This document shows positions 1 through 7,544 of a stretch of DNA of 64,000 bases, in pieces (position 1 is the stretch's first letter; the number at the start of each line of letters is the position of its first letter). The translations under genes and the position numbers were made by a program. This DNA is from Thalassobaculum litoreum DSM 18839. Its GTDB lineage: Bacteria; Pseudomonadota; Alphaproteobacteria; Thalassobaculales; Thalassobaculaceae. Under the pieces are notes generated by a model, which searched no databases, had not been told where the DNA came from, and saw nothing but the letters and a program-made list of their open reading frames with translations. The stretch is taken from the NCBI RefSeq assembly GCF_900102465.1, contig NZ_FNBW01000002.1:248001-312000 (forward strand), given 5' to 3'.

Positions 1-1
1 C

Positions 2-499
2 GAAGCCAGCGTGACCGACGGCCCGAACGACGACGGAGAGATGTTCGAGCGGCCGGGCAAGCCGTCCGACAGGTTCGCCTCGCCGTTCCCGAACGAGCAG
101 GCGGCCCGCGCGGCCAATGGCGGCGCCTATCCGCCGGATCTGTCGCTGATCGTCAAGGCCCGTCCGGACGGCGCCAACTACGTGCGCGCCCTGCTGATCG
201 GCTATACCGAGCCGCCGGCCGACTTCAACCTGATGGCCGGTATGAACTACAACGCCTACTTCCCGGGTCACCAGATCGCCATGGCTAAGCCGCTTTACGG
301 CGACGACGTGACCTACGAGGACGGCACCCCGAGCACGATCGAGCAGGAGGCGGCGGACGTCGCCGCCTTCCTCGCCTGGGCTTCGGAGCCGGAGATGGAT
401 GAGCGCAAGCGGGCGGGCGTCATGACGCTGCTGTTCCTGCTGGTCTTCACCGGCCTGCTCTACGCCACCAAGCGGAAGATCTGGGCCGACGTCCACTAA
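2..499 (+). CDS. petC: Cytochrome c1, C-terminal part (gene begins before the window)
   Basis: This is the heme-bearing cytochrome c1 subunit of the cytochrome bc1 complex, which passes electrons from the Rieske protein to cytochrome c at the periplasmic face. Only the last 165 or so residues are present, and the frame is open to the left edge. Visible family features are the ANGGAYPPDLSLIVKAR block, the IAMAKPL segment that carries the probable axial heme methionine, and a C-terminal membrane anchor (GVMTLLFLLVFTGLLYATK) followed by a short basic tail ending KIWADVH. The Rieske and cytochrome b genes would be expected just upstream, outside the window. A perfect hairpin with a short T-tract follows the stop, so this is probably the end of the pet operon. 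Identification is firm; the N-terminal heme-binding CxxCH is not visible. Confidence 0.95.
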   Translation, partial: EASVTDGPNDDGEMFERPGKPSDRFASPFPNEQAARAANGGAYPPDLSLIVKARPDGANYVRALLIGYTEPPADFNLMAGMNYNAYFPGHQIAMAKPLYGDDVTYEDGTPSTIEQEAADVAAFLAWASEPEMDERKRAGVMTLLFLLVFTGLLYATKRKIWADVH

Positions 500-525
500 G
501 CGCCGGCACAATCAGGCAATTGCAG

Positions 526-550
526 AGGCCGCGGTTCGTCCGCGGCCTTT
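526..550 (+). terminator. Rho-independent terminator after petC
   Basis: A perfect 9-bp stem (AGGCCGCGG / CCGCGGCCT) around a 5-nt loop is followed by TTT. It lies 27 bp after the cytochrome c1 stop and 58 bp before mtnP. It probably ends the bc1 operon. Confidence 0.75.
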
Positions 551-607
551 CGCGTTCCGGGCCCGGCGCGGTATACCTGTGGCACAGACATTCGGAACGG
601 GACGGAC

Positions 608-1495
608 ATGAGCAGTCAAACACGCAAGGCCCTCGTCGCGGTCATCGGCGGCAGCGGCGTCTACAATATCGACGGCCTTGAGAACGCCCGCTGGCAGACC
701 GTCACCTCGTCCTTCGGCGAGCCGTCGGACGAGCTCCTGTTCGGCGAGCTCGACGGCCAGCCGCTGGTCTTCCTGCCGCGCCACGGCCGCGGTCACCGGT
801 TAAGTCCGACGACGATCAACTACCGCGCCAATATCGACGCCCTGAAGCGCGCCGGCGTGACCGACATCATCTCGGTCTCCGCCGTCGGCTCGCTGAAGGA
901 GGAATACGCGCCCGGCCATTTCGTGCTGATCGACCAGTTCATCGACCGCACCTTCGCCCGCGAGAAGACCTTCTTCGGCACCGGCTGCGTCGCCCACGTG
1001 TCGATGGCCCATCCGGTCTCCACCCGCCTCATGGATGCTCTGGAGGCTTCCTGCAAGCAGCTTGGCCTCCCCTATGCCCGCGGCGGGACCTACGTGACCA
1101 TGGAGGGCCCGCAGTTCTCCACCCAGGCCGAGTCGTTCCTGTACCGGTCGTGGGGAGCCGACGTGATCGGCATGACCAACATGCCGGAGGCGAAGCTCGC
1201 CCGCGAGGCGGAGATCCCCTACGCCACCGTCGCCATGGTCACCGACTACGACTGCTGGCACCCGGACCACGATCACGTCACCGTCGAGGCCGTGGTCAAG
1301 GTGCTGACCGCCAACGCGGACAACGCCCGCTCCCTGGTCAAGACCGTGGCGCCGAAGATCTACGACCGGCCGTTGGTCGACGCGCAGGGCGGCGATCACG
1401 CCCTGGAGTTCGCGCTGATCACCCATCCCGAGGCGCGCGACCCGGAGATGGTCGCCAAGCTGGACGCGGTCGCCGGACGCGTGCTGAAGGGCTGA
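608..1495 (+). CDS. mtnP: S-methyl-5'-thioadenosine phosphorylase
   Basis: The enzyme cleaves 5'-methylthioadenosine with phosphate to adenine and 5-methylthioribose-1-phosphate, recycling the by-product of polyamine and homoserine-lactone synthesis. The 295-residue protein has the full length of the family. The N-terminal phosphate loop VIGGSGVY, the PRHGRGHRLSPTTINYRAN block, the TYVTMEGPQFST segment and the MTNMPEAKLAREAEI motif are all present. The purine-site motif MVTDYDCWH carries the aspartate typical of adenine-specific MTA phosphorylases rather than guanosine phosphorylases. The ATG follows a GGGACGG sequence. It sits just downstream of the cytochrome c1 gene, and the next gene starts 6 bp after its stop, suggesting co-transcription. 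An adenine phosphoribosyltransferase gene, a frequent neighbour, is absent here. Confidence 0.95.
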   Translation: MSSQTRKALVAVIGGSGVYNIDGLENARWQTVTSSFGEPSDELLFGELDGQPLVFLPRHGRGHRLSPTTINYRANIDALKRAGVTDIISVSAVGSLKEEYAPGHFVLIDQFIDRTFAREKTFFGTGCVAHVSMAHPVSTRLMDALEASCKQLGLPYARGGTYVTMEGPQFSTQAESFLYRSWGADVIGMTNMPEAKLAREAEIPYATVAMVTDYDCWHPDHDHVTVEAVVKVLTANADNARSLVKTVAPKIYDRPLVDAQGGDHALEFALITHPEARDPEMVAKLDAVAGRVLKG

Positions 1496-1501
1496 GCGGT
1501 C

Positions 1502-1924
1502 ATGGCGGGACGTGGCGACGGAATCGGGCGGCTGGAGGGGCTCTACAACCGGGTCACCGCCGACACGCCCGACGGCGCGCGCACGCTGAACGTCAAATCC
1601 GTGATGGCGCTGGACAACGACCGGCCGAACGAGGCGGCCGAGCTGATCGGCCGCGCCCTGGTCATCGAACCGGCAGAATACGCCTATCTCTTCCACCTGG
1701 CCAAGGTCTGCGCCAAGGCCGGGTGGTGGAGCCATTGCGTCGATGCTTTGCGCCGGGCGATCTACGTGGACCCGGTGAACCCGGAGGCCTGGTACGGGCT
1801 GGGCCGCGCCTTCGAGGAGCTGGACAGCATCGGCGAGGCCGAAGTGTGCTGGCGCCAGTGCCTGGCCCTGGACCCCAAGCATATCGGCGCCCGCGAGGCA
1901 CTGGTCGCCCACGCCCGGCGGTAG
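1502..1924 (+). CDS. Small TPR-repeat protein
   Basis: A 140-residue protein made almost entirely of tetratricopeptide repeats: about three units spanning residues 30-131, with the typical A/Y/G/F/A/P spacing (for example NPEAWYGLGRAFEELDSIGEAEVCW followed by a LDPKH cap). No signal peptide or membrane segment is seen, so it is probably cytoplasmic and acts in protein-protein contacts. It starts 6 bp after mtnP, most likely translated by coupling because no strong ribosome-binding site precedes the ATG. Its partner is unknown. A palindromic intergenic element lies 30 bp after its stop. Confidence 0.8.
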   Translation: MAGRGDGIGRLEGLYNRVTADTPDGARTLNVKSVMALDNDRPNEAAELIGRALVIEPAEYAYLFHLAKVCAKAGWWSHCVDALRRAIYVDPVNPEAWYGLGRAFEELDSIGEAEVCWRQCLALDPKHIGAREALVAHARR

Positions 1925-1953
1925 CGGTCCGCTCTCTCCCCCTTTCTCAATAG

Positions 1954-2066
1954 CCGTCATCCCGGGAGACCCCGGGCTTGATCCGGGGACTGCCCGGGAC
2001 CTGCCTGCGCGGCCAACCGGGTCCCGGCCGACATCCGGGTCGAGCCCGACGCTCGCCGGGATGACG
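1954..2066. repeat. 113-bp palindromic intergenic element between convergent genes
   Basis: The outer arms CGTCATCCCGG (1954-1964) and CCGGGATGACG (2056-2066) are perfect inverted repeats. Inside are further G/C palindromes, including CCCCGGGCTTGATCCGGGG at 1969-1987. It lies between the 3' ends of the TPR gene and tRNA-Ala. The layout resembles the paired-arm elements at 29961 and 57079, although the internal sequence differs. It could act as a bidirectional transcription end or be a miniature repeat of the REP type. Confidence 0.7.
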
Positions 2067-2097
2067 AGGAAGGAAAAGTCGGGGTTTAGAAACGAGT

Positions 2098-2127
2098 CGG
2101 GGCCCCTTGGTTTCCCAAGGGGCCCCG
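2098..2127 (-). terminator. Hairpin terminator of tRNA-Ala
   Basis: A perfect 13-bp stem (CGGGGCCCCTTGG and its complement) with a TTTC loop lies 2 bp beyond the 3' end of the tRNA on the same strand. The T-tract is weak, but the hairpin is very stable. Confidence 0.65.
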
Positions 2128-2129
2128 GT

Positions 2130-2205
<76 letters not shown>

Positions 2206-2293
2206 GTATCTCGCTGGCGGCTCTGGGTGCCGCCGGAGGCCGCTTATCTATCCCCTCGGTCTTCGATGATCAAGAGGTTAGCGGCACAAAAAA

Positions 2294-2722
2294 TCATTTA
2301 GTTTCGTCGTCATTCTCGCCGTCGATCGGCAGCTCTTCATCGTCGTCGTCATCCGGGAGGAGCTCGTCGTCATCATCGTCGTCGGCGAGCGGATCGACGA
2401 CCGGACGCTTCTTCACGACGTCGCTTTCCTCCTCCTCGTCATCGACGGGAACGTCGTCGTCGAGAAGGTCTTCCTCCTCCTCTTCTTCGACGTCCTCCTC
2501 GTCCTCCGTCTCCTGATCTTCCGCCTCTTCGTCCACCGGACGCTTCTTCGGCTTCTCCTCAGGCGGGAGGGATCGGGTGCGACGGCTCTTCAGAACCGCT
2601 TCCGGATCATATGGCGTGTCACAGGCCGGGCAGACGATCGGCAGACGCTCAAGGTCATAGTACCGAGCGCCGCAGGACTGACAGACCCGCTTGATTCCCC
2701 ATTCAGGCTTCGCCACGGTCAA
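2294..2722 (-). CDS. FYDLN-acid (TIGR02300-type) zinc-ribbon protein
   Basis: A 142-residue protein of unknown function typical of alphaproteobacteria. Residues 1-45 form a small zinc-ribbon-like head: CQSCGARYYDLERLPIVCPAC gives two CxxC pairs around the signature Y-Y-D-L (FYDLN in most members). The remaining ~95 residues are extraordinarily acidic, with long runs of Asp and Glu broken by two KKRPV motifs. The net charge must be strongly negative. It is probably soluble and disordered beyond the zinc ribbon; the acidic tail may mimic nucleic acid or bind a basic partner, which is inference. It is divergent from aroA, as in related genomes, and has its own recognisable promoter. Confidence 0.9.
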   Translation of the reverse strand: MTVAKPEWGIKRVCQSCGARYYDLERLPIVCPACDTPYDPEAVLKSRRTRSLPPEEKPKKRPVDEEAEDQETEDEEDVEEEEEEDLLDDDVPVDDEEEESDVVKKRPVVDPLADDDDDDELLPDDDDDEELPIDGENDDETK

Positions 2723-2768
2723 CTCCGCGTCGCTTCATCAGAAACCTACCTTTACGGTGTGGCGCGGG

Positions 2769-2796
2769 AATATCCACGATAGCCAAACCATGTCAA
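2769..2796 (-). promoter_or_regulatory. Sigma-70-type promoter of the FYDLN-acid gene
   Basis: On the minus strand a perfect TTGACA (2796-2791) and GATATT (2774-2769, 4 of 6 to TATAAT) are 16 bp apart. The start of transcription would fall about 40 bp before the ATG at 2722. Confidence 0.5.
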
Positions 2797-3058
2797 AGGC
2801 AAATTTGCCGGCCCGGGACCGGACCGATGCAAATGCGCCTTCACAGCAGCCCGCAAAACCCGCCCGGATCACACCGGGAAAGCCGAGGCCGCCCTCCGTT
2901 TAATGCATAAAGGCCGGCCTGTGCACCCCGTCGCACCAAACGCGTCCATTTTGCCGAGACGCCAGACGGACGCGCAGCCGCTCGCGATGGACAATCGGGC
3001 GTGATATGACCGGCCGCAGTTGAACCGTTCCGACCCAACCGCCCGCCGGAGACTACCC
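2797..3058. other. Intergenic region upstream of aroA
   Basis: The region between the divergent FYDLN-acid and aroA genes (2723-3058 overall) holds the minus-strand promoter noted above and, presumably, the aroA promoter, which I cannot place with confidence. No conserved RNA, repeat or small gene is apparent. Confidence 0.4.
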
Positions 3059-4387
3059 ATGCCGCAGCCGCTGATCTCGTCGCGCGCCCGTCCGCTGACG
3101 GGGACCCTGCGCATTCCCGGTGACAAGTCGATTTCCCACCGCTCGCTGATCCTCGGCGGGCTTTCCGTCGGCGAGACCAGGATCGAGGGGCTGCTGGAAG
3201 GTGAGGACGTGCTCGCCACCGCCGCCGCCATGCGCGCCTTCGGCGCCACCGTCGAGCATCTCGGTCCGGGAAGTTGGCGCGTCGTCGGCCGCGGCGTCGG
3301 CGGGCTGGACGAGCCGGCCGACGTGATCGACTGCGGCAACGCCGGCACCGGCATGCGCCTGCTCATGGGCACGGCCGCGGGCCAGCCGATCACCACCTTC
3401 TTCACCGGCGACGGCTCCCTGCGCCGCCGTCCCATGGGTCGGGTCGGTGCGCCGCTGGCCCAGATGGGCGTGAGGATCGTCGCCCGCGAGGGCGGCCGCC
3501 CGCCGCTGGCCGTCACCGGGCCGGAGATCCTGACCCCGATCACCTACACCCTGCCGGTCGCCTCCGCCCAGGTGAAGTCGGCGATCCTGCTGGCCGGACT
3601 CGCGGCACCGGGCGAGACCACCGTGATCGAGCCGAAATGGACCCGCGATCACACCGAGACCATGCTGCGCCATTTCGGCGCCGAGGTCCGGGTGGAGGAT
3701 ACCGCCGAGGGCCGCCGCATCACCGTGGTCGGCGAGCCGGAGCTGACCGGCAGACCGGTGGTGGTCCCCGCCGACCCTTCCTCCGCCGCCTTCCCGGCCG
3801 TCGCCGCGCTGCTGGTGGAGGGCTCCGAGCTGCTGCTGCCGGGTGTCGGCACCAACCCGCTGCGCTTCGGCCTGTTCGAGACGCTGCTGGAGATGGGAGC
3901 GGACATCGAGCTGACCAACAAACGCATCGAGGCCGGCGAGCCGGTGGCGGACCTTGTCGTGCGGCACTCCCGTCTGAAGGGCATCGAGGTTCCGGCGGAG
4001 CGTGCGCCGTCGATGATCGACGAATACCCGATCCTGGCCGTGGCCGCCGCCCATGCGGAGGGCACCACGATCATGCGCGGGTTGGACGAGCTGCGGGTGA
4101 AGGAGAGCGACCGCCTCGCGGCCACCGCCAACGGCATGGCCGCCTGCGGCGCCCGGGTCGAGGTGGACGGCGACGACCTGACGGTGCACGGCGCCGACAA
4201 CGGGGTGGCCGGCGGGACCACCATCCCGGTCGATCTCGACCACCGCATCGCCATGGCGTTCCTGGTGCTGGGCATGGTCTCGGCCGATGCGGTCGCCATC
4301 GACGACGAGGCCGCCATCGCCACCTCCTTCCCCGGCTTCAGGGAGCTGATGAACGGGGCGGGTGCCGCCATCGGGACCGGCGCATGA
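3059..4387 (+). CDS. aroA: 3-phosphoshikimate 1-carboxyvinyltransferase (EPSP synthase)
   Basis: The enzyme adds phosphoenolpyruvate to shikimate-3-phosphate in the sixth step of the shikimate pathway to aromatic amino acids. The 442 residues give full family length. Diagnostic segments are PGDKSISHR near the N-terminus, [27 protein letters not shown], the acidic catalytic motif [14 protein letters not shown], and RVKESDRL (here [11 protein letters not shown]). The NAGTGMR motif and the phosphate/PEP-binding residues are intact. The ATG at 3059 has GGAG 7 bp upstream. An in-frame TTG at 3020 would add 13 unconserved residues and is not preferred. The stop overlaps the cmk start (ATGA), an aroA-cmk arrangement typical of alphaproteobacteria. 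Confidence 0.96.
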   Translation: MPQPLISSRARPLTGTLRIPGDKSISHRSLILGGLSVGETRIEGLLEGEDVLATAAAMRAFGATVEHLGPGSWRVVGRGVGGLDEPADVIDCGNAGTGMRLLMGTAAGQPITTFFTGDGSLRRRPMGRVGAPLAQMGVRIVAREGGRPPLAVTGPEILTPITYTLPVASAQVKSAILLAGLAAPGETTVIEPKWTRDHTETMLRHFGAEVRVEDTAEGRRITVVGEPELTGRPVVVPADPSSAAFPAVAALLVEGSELLLPGVGTNPLRFGLFETLLEMGADIELTNKRIEAGEPVADLVVRHSRLKGIEVPAERAPSMIDEYPILAVAAAHAEGTTIMRGLDELRVKESDRLAATANGMAACGARVEVDGDDLTVHGADNGVAGGTTIPVDLDHRIAMAFLVLGMVSADAVAIDDEAAIATSFPGFRELMNGAGAAIGTGA

Positions 4388-5010
4388 TCGTCGCCATCGA
4401 CGGTCCGGCCGGCGCGGGCAAGGGCACGCTCGCCAAATCGCTCGCCGCCCATCTAGGCTACCCGCACCTGGATACCGGCGCGCTCTACCGGGCGACGGCG
4501 CTCGCCGTGCTGCGGGCCGGCGGCGACCCCGACGATCCGGCCGCGGCCGAACGGGCCGCCCGCTCCCTCGACACCGCCATCCTGGACAGCCCCGACCTGC
4601 GCTCGGCCGAGGTCGGCGCCGCCTCCTCCAAGGTCGCCGCCATCCCCGCCGTGCGGGCCGCCCTGCTGGATTTCCAGCGCAATTTCGCCCACCGCCCGCC
4701 AGGGGCCGTGCTGGACGGCCGCGACGTCGGAACCGTGGTCGTCCCTGAGGCCGAGGCGAAGCTGTTCGTGACCGCCTCGGCGGCGGTGCGGGCGCAGCGC
4801 CGGCATCAGGAGTTGCAGGAGCGGGGCGAGGCCAGTATATATGCGCGCGTTCTCGCCGATATTGAGGCGCGGGACGCACGCGATGCGGGTCGAGCGGATG
4901 CTCCGATGCGCAAGGCCGACGATGCCGTCGAGATCGATACCTCGGATCTCTCGCCGTCGGACGTTTTCAAGCGTGCGCTCGCCGTTATCGAGGCGGCAGG
5001 AACGAGCTAA
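4384..5010 (+). CDS. cmk: Cytidylate kinase
   Basis: The kinase phosphorylates CMP and dCMP to the diphosphates with ATP. The P-loop GPAGAGKGT lies at residues 7-15. The LDTGALYRA motif, the GRDVGTVV motif that binds the CMP base and phosphate, and a lid region rich in Arg/Gln ([13 protein letters not shown]) are visible, with IDTSDLSP near the C-terminus. The length of 208 residues matches short bacterial CMP kinases. The start codon overlaps the aroA stop by four bases, so translation is coupled. rpsA follows after a 242-bp leader, the common cmk-rpsA order. Confidence 0.95.
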   Translation: MIVAIDGPAGAGKGTLAKSLAAHLGYPHLDTGALYRATALAVLRAGGDPDDPAAAERAARSLDTAILDSPDLRSAEVGAASSKVAAIPAVRAALLDFQRNFAHRPPGAVLDGRDVGTVVVPEAEAKLFVTASAAVRAQRRHQELQERGEASIYARVLADIEARDARDAGRADAPMRKADDAVEIDTSDLSPSDVFKRALAVIEAAGTS

Positions 5011-5081
5011 GGCGCCGACCGCCTCCGAGATGGAGGACCGGCATATGTCAACCAACCCGGCGGCCGCGGAATTCGGTCGAT

Positions 5082-5138
5082 GCCCGACACAGGAGAGTCG
5101 GGCCGCCCGCGAAGGATCGGGCACATTATCTTCCCGAT
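5082..5138 (+). promoter_or_regulatory. Hairpin pair in the rpsA 5' leader
   Basis: Two stem-loops lie 115-170 nt before rpsA. The first has a perfect 7-bp stem GCCCGAC/GTCGGGC (5082-5103) with loop ACAGGAGA, exposing a Shine-Dalgarno-like AGGAG. The second has a 6-bp stem ATCGGG/CCCGAT (5116-5138) with an 11-nt A/T-rich loop. In enterobacteria the rpsA leader folds into hairpins with GGA in the loops and mediates S1 autoregulation. A similar role here is inference. Confidence 0.4.
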
Positions 5139-5252
5139 GGCCGAAACAGCCTCGGACGGAGATTCGATCCAGACATCGCAAGCCGCCGCTAACCGGACAT
5201 GCCGCCCGAAGCCTTGGGCCATGGTCCGTATACGTGTTTCTGAGGAGAACTA

Positions 5253-6956
5253 ATGGCTGAAGCCGCTTACGCCGACGAATTCGAATCCATGCTGGAGGAG
5301 TCGTTCGGCCAGGTCACCTCGATCGAAGGCAGTGTCGTCAAAGGCATCGTCGTCGAGGTGGAGAACGACCACGCACTGATCGATGTCGGCCTCAAGTCCG
5401 AGGGCCGCGTCGCGCTGAAGGAATTTGCCGCCCCGGGCCAGAAGGCCGAACTGAAGCCGGGCGACGAAGTCGAGGTCTATGTCGAGCGCCTCGAGGACCG
5501 CAACGGCGAGGCGATGCTGAGCCGCGACAAGGCCCGCCGCGAAGAGGCCTGGGCCGCGCTGGAGCGGGCGTTCAACGACAACGAGCGGGTCACCGGCGTG
5601 ATCTTCTCGCGCGTCAAGGGCGGCTTCACCGTCGACCTGTCGGGTGCGGTGGCGTTCCTGCCGGGCTCCCAGGTGGACATCCGCCCGGTGCGCGACATCG
5701 GTCCGCTCATGGGCACCCCGCAGCCGTTCCAGATCCTCAAGATGGATCGCCGCCGCGGCAACATCGTTGTGTCCCGTCGCGCCGTTCTCGAAGAGAGCCG
5801 TGCCGAGGCCCGCAGCGAGCTGGTCGCCTCGCTCAAGGAGGGCATGGTCCTTCAGGGCGTGGTCAAGAACATCACCGACTACGGTGCGTTCGTTGACCTG
5901 GGCGGCGTCGACGGCCTGCTGCACGTCACCGACATCGCGTGGCGCCGCATCAACCACCCGACCGAGGCCCTGCAGATCGGCCAGACCGTGAAGGTCCAGG
6001 TGATCCGCTTCAACCCGGAAACCCAGCGTATCTCCCTCGGCATGAAGCAGCTCGAGGCGGATCCGTGGGAAGGCGTGGAGCTGCGCTACCCGGTCGGCAC
6101 CAAGTTCACCGGTCGCGTCACCAACATCACCGACTACGGCGCCTTCGTGGAGCTGCAGCCGGGGATCGAGGGTCTTGTCCACGTCTCCGAGATGAGCTGG
6201 ACCAAGAAGAACGTCCATCCGGGCAAGATCGTCTCCACCTCCCAGGAGGTCGAGGTGATGATCCTGGACGTCGATCCGAACAAGCGCCGCATCTCGCTTG
6301 GCCTCAAGCAGTGCCTGGGCAACCCGTGGGAGGACTTCGTCGAGAAGTACCCGGCGGGCACCGAGCTCGAGGGCGAGGTCAAGAACATCACCGAGTTCGG
6401 CCTGTTCATCGGCCTGCCCGGCGAGATCGACGGCATGGTGCATCTCTCCGACATCGACTGGGATACCCCGGGCGAGGAGTCGATCCAGACCTACAAGAAG
6501 GGCGACATGGTTCGCGCGAAGGTCCTGGACGTCGATGTCGAGAAGGAGCGCATCTCGCTCGGCATCAAGCAGCTGACCACCGATCCGTTCGAAGCCGGCT
6601 CGGCCGGCGTCCGCAAGGGCGCTGTCGTGACCTGCACGGTGACCCAGATCACCGATGGCGGCATCGAGGTCAGCGTCGGCGAAGGCATGACCGGGTTCAT
6701 CCGGAAGGCCGAGCTGTCGCGTGACCGTTCCGAGCAGCGCCCCGAGCGTTTCGCCGTGGACGAGAAGGTCGACGCCAAGGTCACCAATATCGACAACAAG
6801 ACCCGCAAGCTGACCCTCTCCATCAAGGCCCGTGAGGTCGAGGAGGAGAAGAAGGCGATGCAGGAGTTCGGTTCGTCCGATAGCGGTGCCAGCCTGGGCG
6901 ACATCCTGGGTGCCGCGCTGAAGCAGCGCGAAGAGGCGGCGAAGGGCGACGAATAA
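5253..6956 (+). CDS. rpsA: 30S ribosomal protein S1
   Basis: The largest small-subunit protein, S1 binds mRNA leaders and helps load them on the 30S subunit. The 567 residues contain six S1/OB-fold repeats, each starting near a G-x-V-x-x-I motif: roughly 20-88, 106-170, 191-260, 277-346, 364-433 and 450-520. Repeats 3 and 4 are almost duplicates (NITDYGAFVDLGG and NITDYGAFVELQP). An Arg/Lys/Glu-rich tail follows. GAGGAG lies 6 bp before the ATG. The gene is preceded by a structured leader and followed by a strong terminator, so it is likely mostly a single transcript, perhaps with read-through from cmk. Confidence 0.97.
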   Translation: MAEAAYADEFESMLEESFGQVTSIEGSVVKGIVVEVENDHALIDVGLKSEGRVALKEFAAPGQKAELKPGDEVEVYVERLEDRNGEAMLSRDKARREEAWAALERAFNDNERVTGVIFSRVKGGFTVDLSGAVAFLPGSQVDIRPVRDIGPLMGTPQPFQILKMDRRRGNIVVSRRAVLEESRAEARSELVASLKEGMVLQGVVKNITDYGAFVDLGGVDGLLHVTDIAWRRINHPTEALQIGQTVKVQVIRFNPETQRISLGMKQLEADPWEGVELRYPVGTKFTGRVTNITDYGAFVELQPGIEGLVHVSEMSWTKKNVHPGKIVSTSQEVEVMILDVDPNKRRISLGLKQCLGNPWEDFVEKYPAGTELEGEVKNITEFGLFIGLPGEIDGMVHLSDIDWDTPGEESIQTYKKGDMVRAKVLDVDVEKERISLGIKQLTTDPFEAGSAGVRKGAVVTCTVTQITDGGIEVSVGEGMTGFIRKAELSRDRSEQRPERFAVDEKVDAKVTNIDNKTRKLTLSIKAREVEEEKKAMQEFGSSDSGASLGDILGAALKQREEAAKGDE

Positions 6957-6986
6957 GTCTCCTTTTGCTTAGAAACCCCTAAAATT

Positions 6987-7020
6987 GAGGCCGTCCGCAC
7001 CGCGGGCGGCCTCTCTTTTT
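6987..7020 (+). terminator. Rho-independent terminator after rpsA
   Basis: A 12-bp stem (GAGGCCGTCCGC with GCGGGCGGCCTC, one G-T pair) with a 3-nt loop runs into TCTTTTT. It lies 30 bp after the rpsA stop. Confidence 0.9.
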
Positions 7021-7178
7021 GGGCGCGTTCTAACTGAGTAGGCGAAAATGGTTCTATTAGAGATACTTAGACTTGACGCTACCGGGACGCGCTGGCACAT
7101 TTTCGATGGGGCGGAAAGGTGCGTCGACTTGGTACGTACCGGCCGCTCCGCGATTTGACCTCGCGGAGGCTCGGAATC

Positions 7179-7460
7179 ATGACCAAGTCCGAACTGATTG
7201 CGCGCCTTGCGGAAGCAAATCCGCATCTTTTTCAGCGGGACATCGAGCGGATCGTCTCGACTGTGTTCGAAGAGATTGCCGAGGCCCTGGCGCGGGGTGA
7301 TCGGGTCGAACTGCGCGGCTTCGGAGCGTTCTCCGTCAAGCAGCGTGAAGCGCGGGTCGGGCGCAATCCCCGTACCGGCGAGTCCGTGAAGGTGGACAGC
7401 AAATCCGTTCCGTTCTTCAAGACCGGCAAGCTGCTCCGCGAAAAGCTGAACAGCGACTGA
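7179..7460 (+). CDS. ihfB: Integration host factor, beta subunit
   Basis: A 93-residue DNA-bending protein of the HU/IHF family that works as a heterodimer with IhfA. The sequence starts [11 protein letters not shown] and has the dimer core, then the DNA-intercalating arm [22 protein letters not shown] with the conserved RNPRTG tip, and ends [11 protein letters not shown]. The ATG at 7179 is preceded by GGAGG at 9 bp; an upstream in-frame ATG at 7119 would add 20 unconserved residues. A TTGACG sequence about 100 bp upstream may belong to its promoter. It follows rpsA, as in other alphaproteobacteria. Downstream a weak 6-bp hairpin (7471-7488) separates it from the convergent MocR gene. Confidence 0.95.
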   Translation: MTKSELIARLAEANPHLFQRDIERIVSTVFEEIAEALARGDRVELRGFGAFSVKQREARVGRNPRTGESVKVDSKSVPFFKTGKLLREKLNSD

Positions 7461-7544
7461 TCCTCCTGAAAGGCCCGCGATAGGGCCTCCCTCTCCCCCA
7501 ATCTCCCTATACGACCGCCCGCAGGCGATCCCGCATGGGTTCCG

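Noticed and set aside
3053-4879. A 608-codon frame antisense to aroA and cmk
   Set aside because: No start context or known domain; aroA and cmk are certain.
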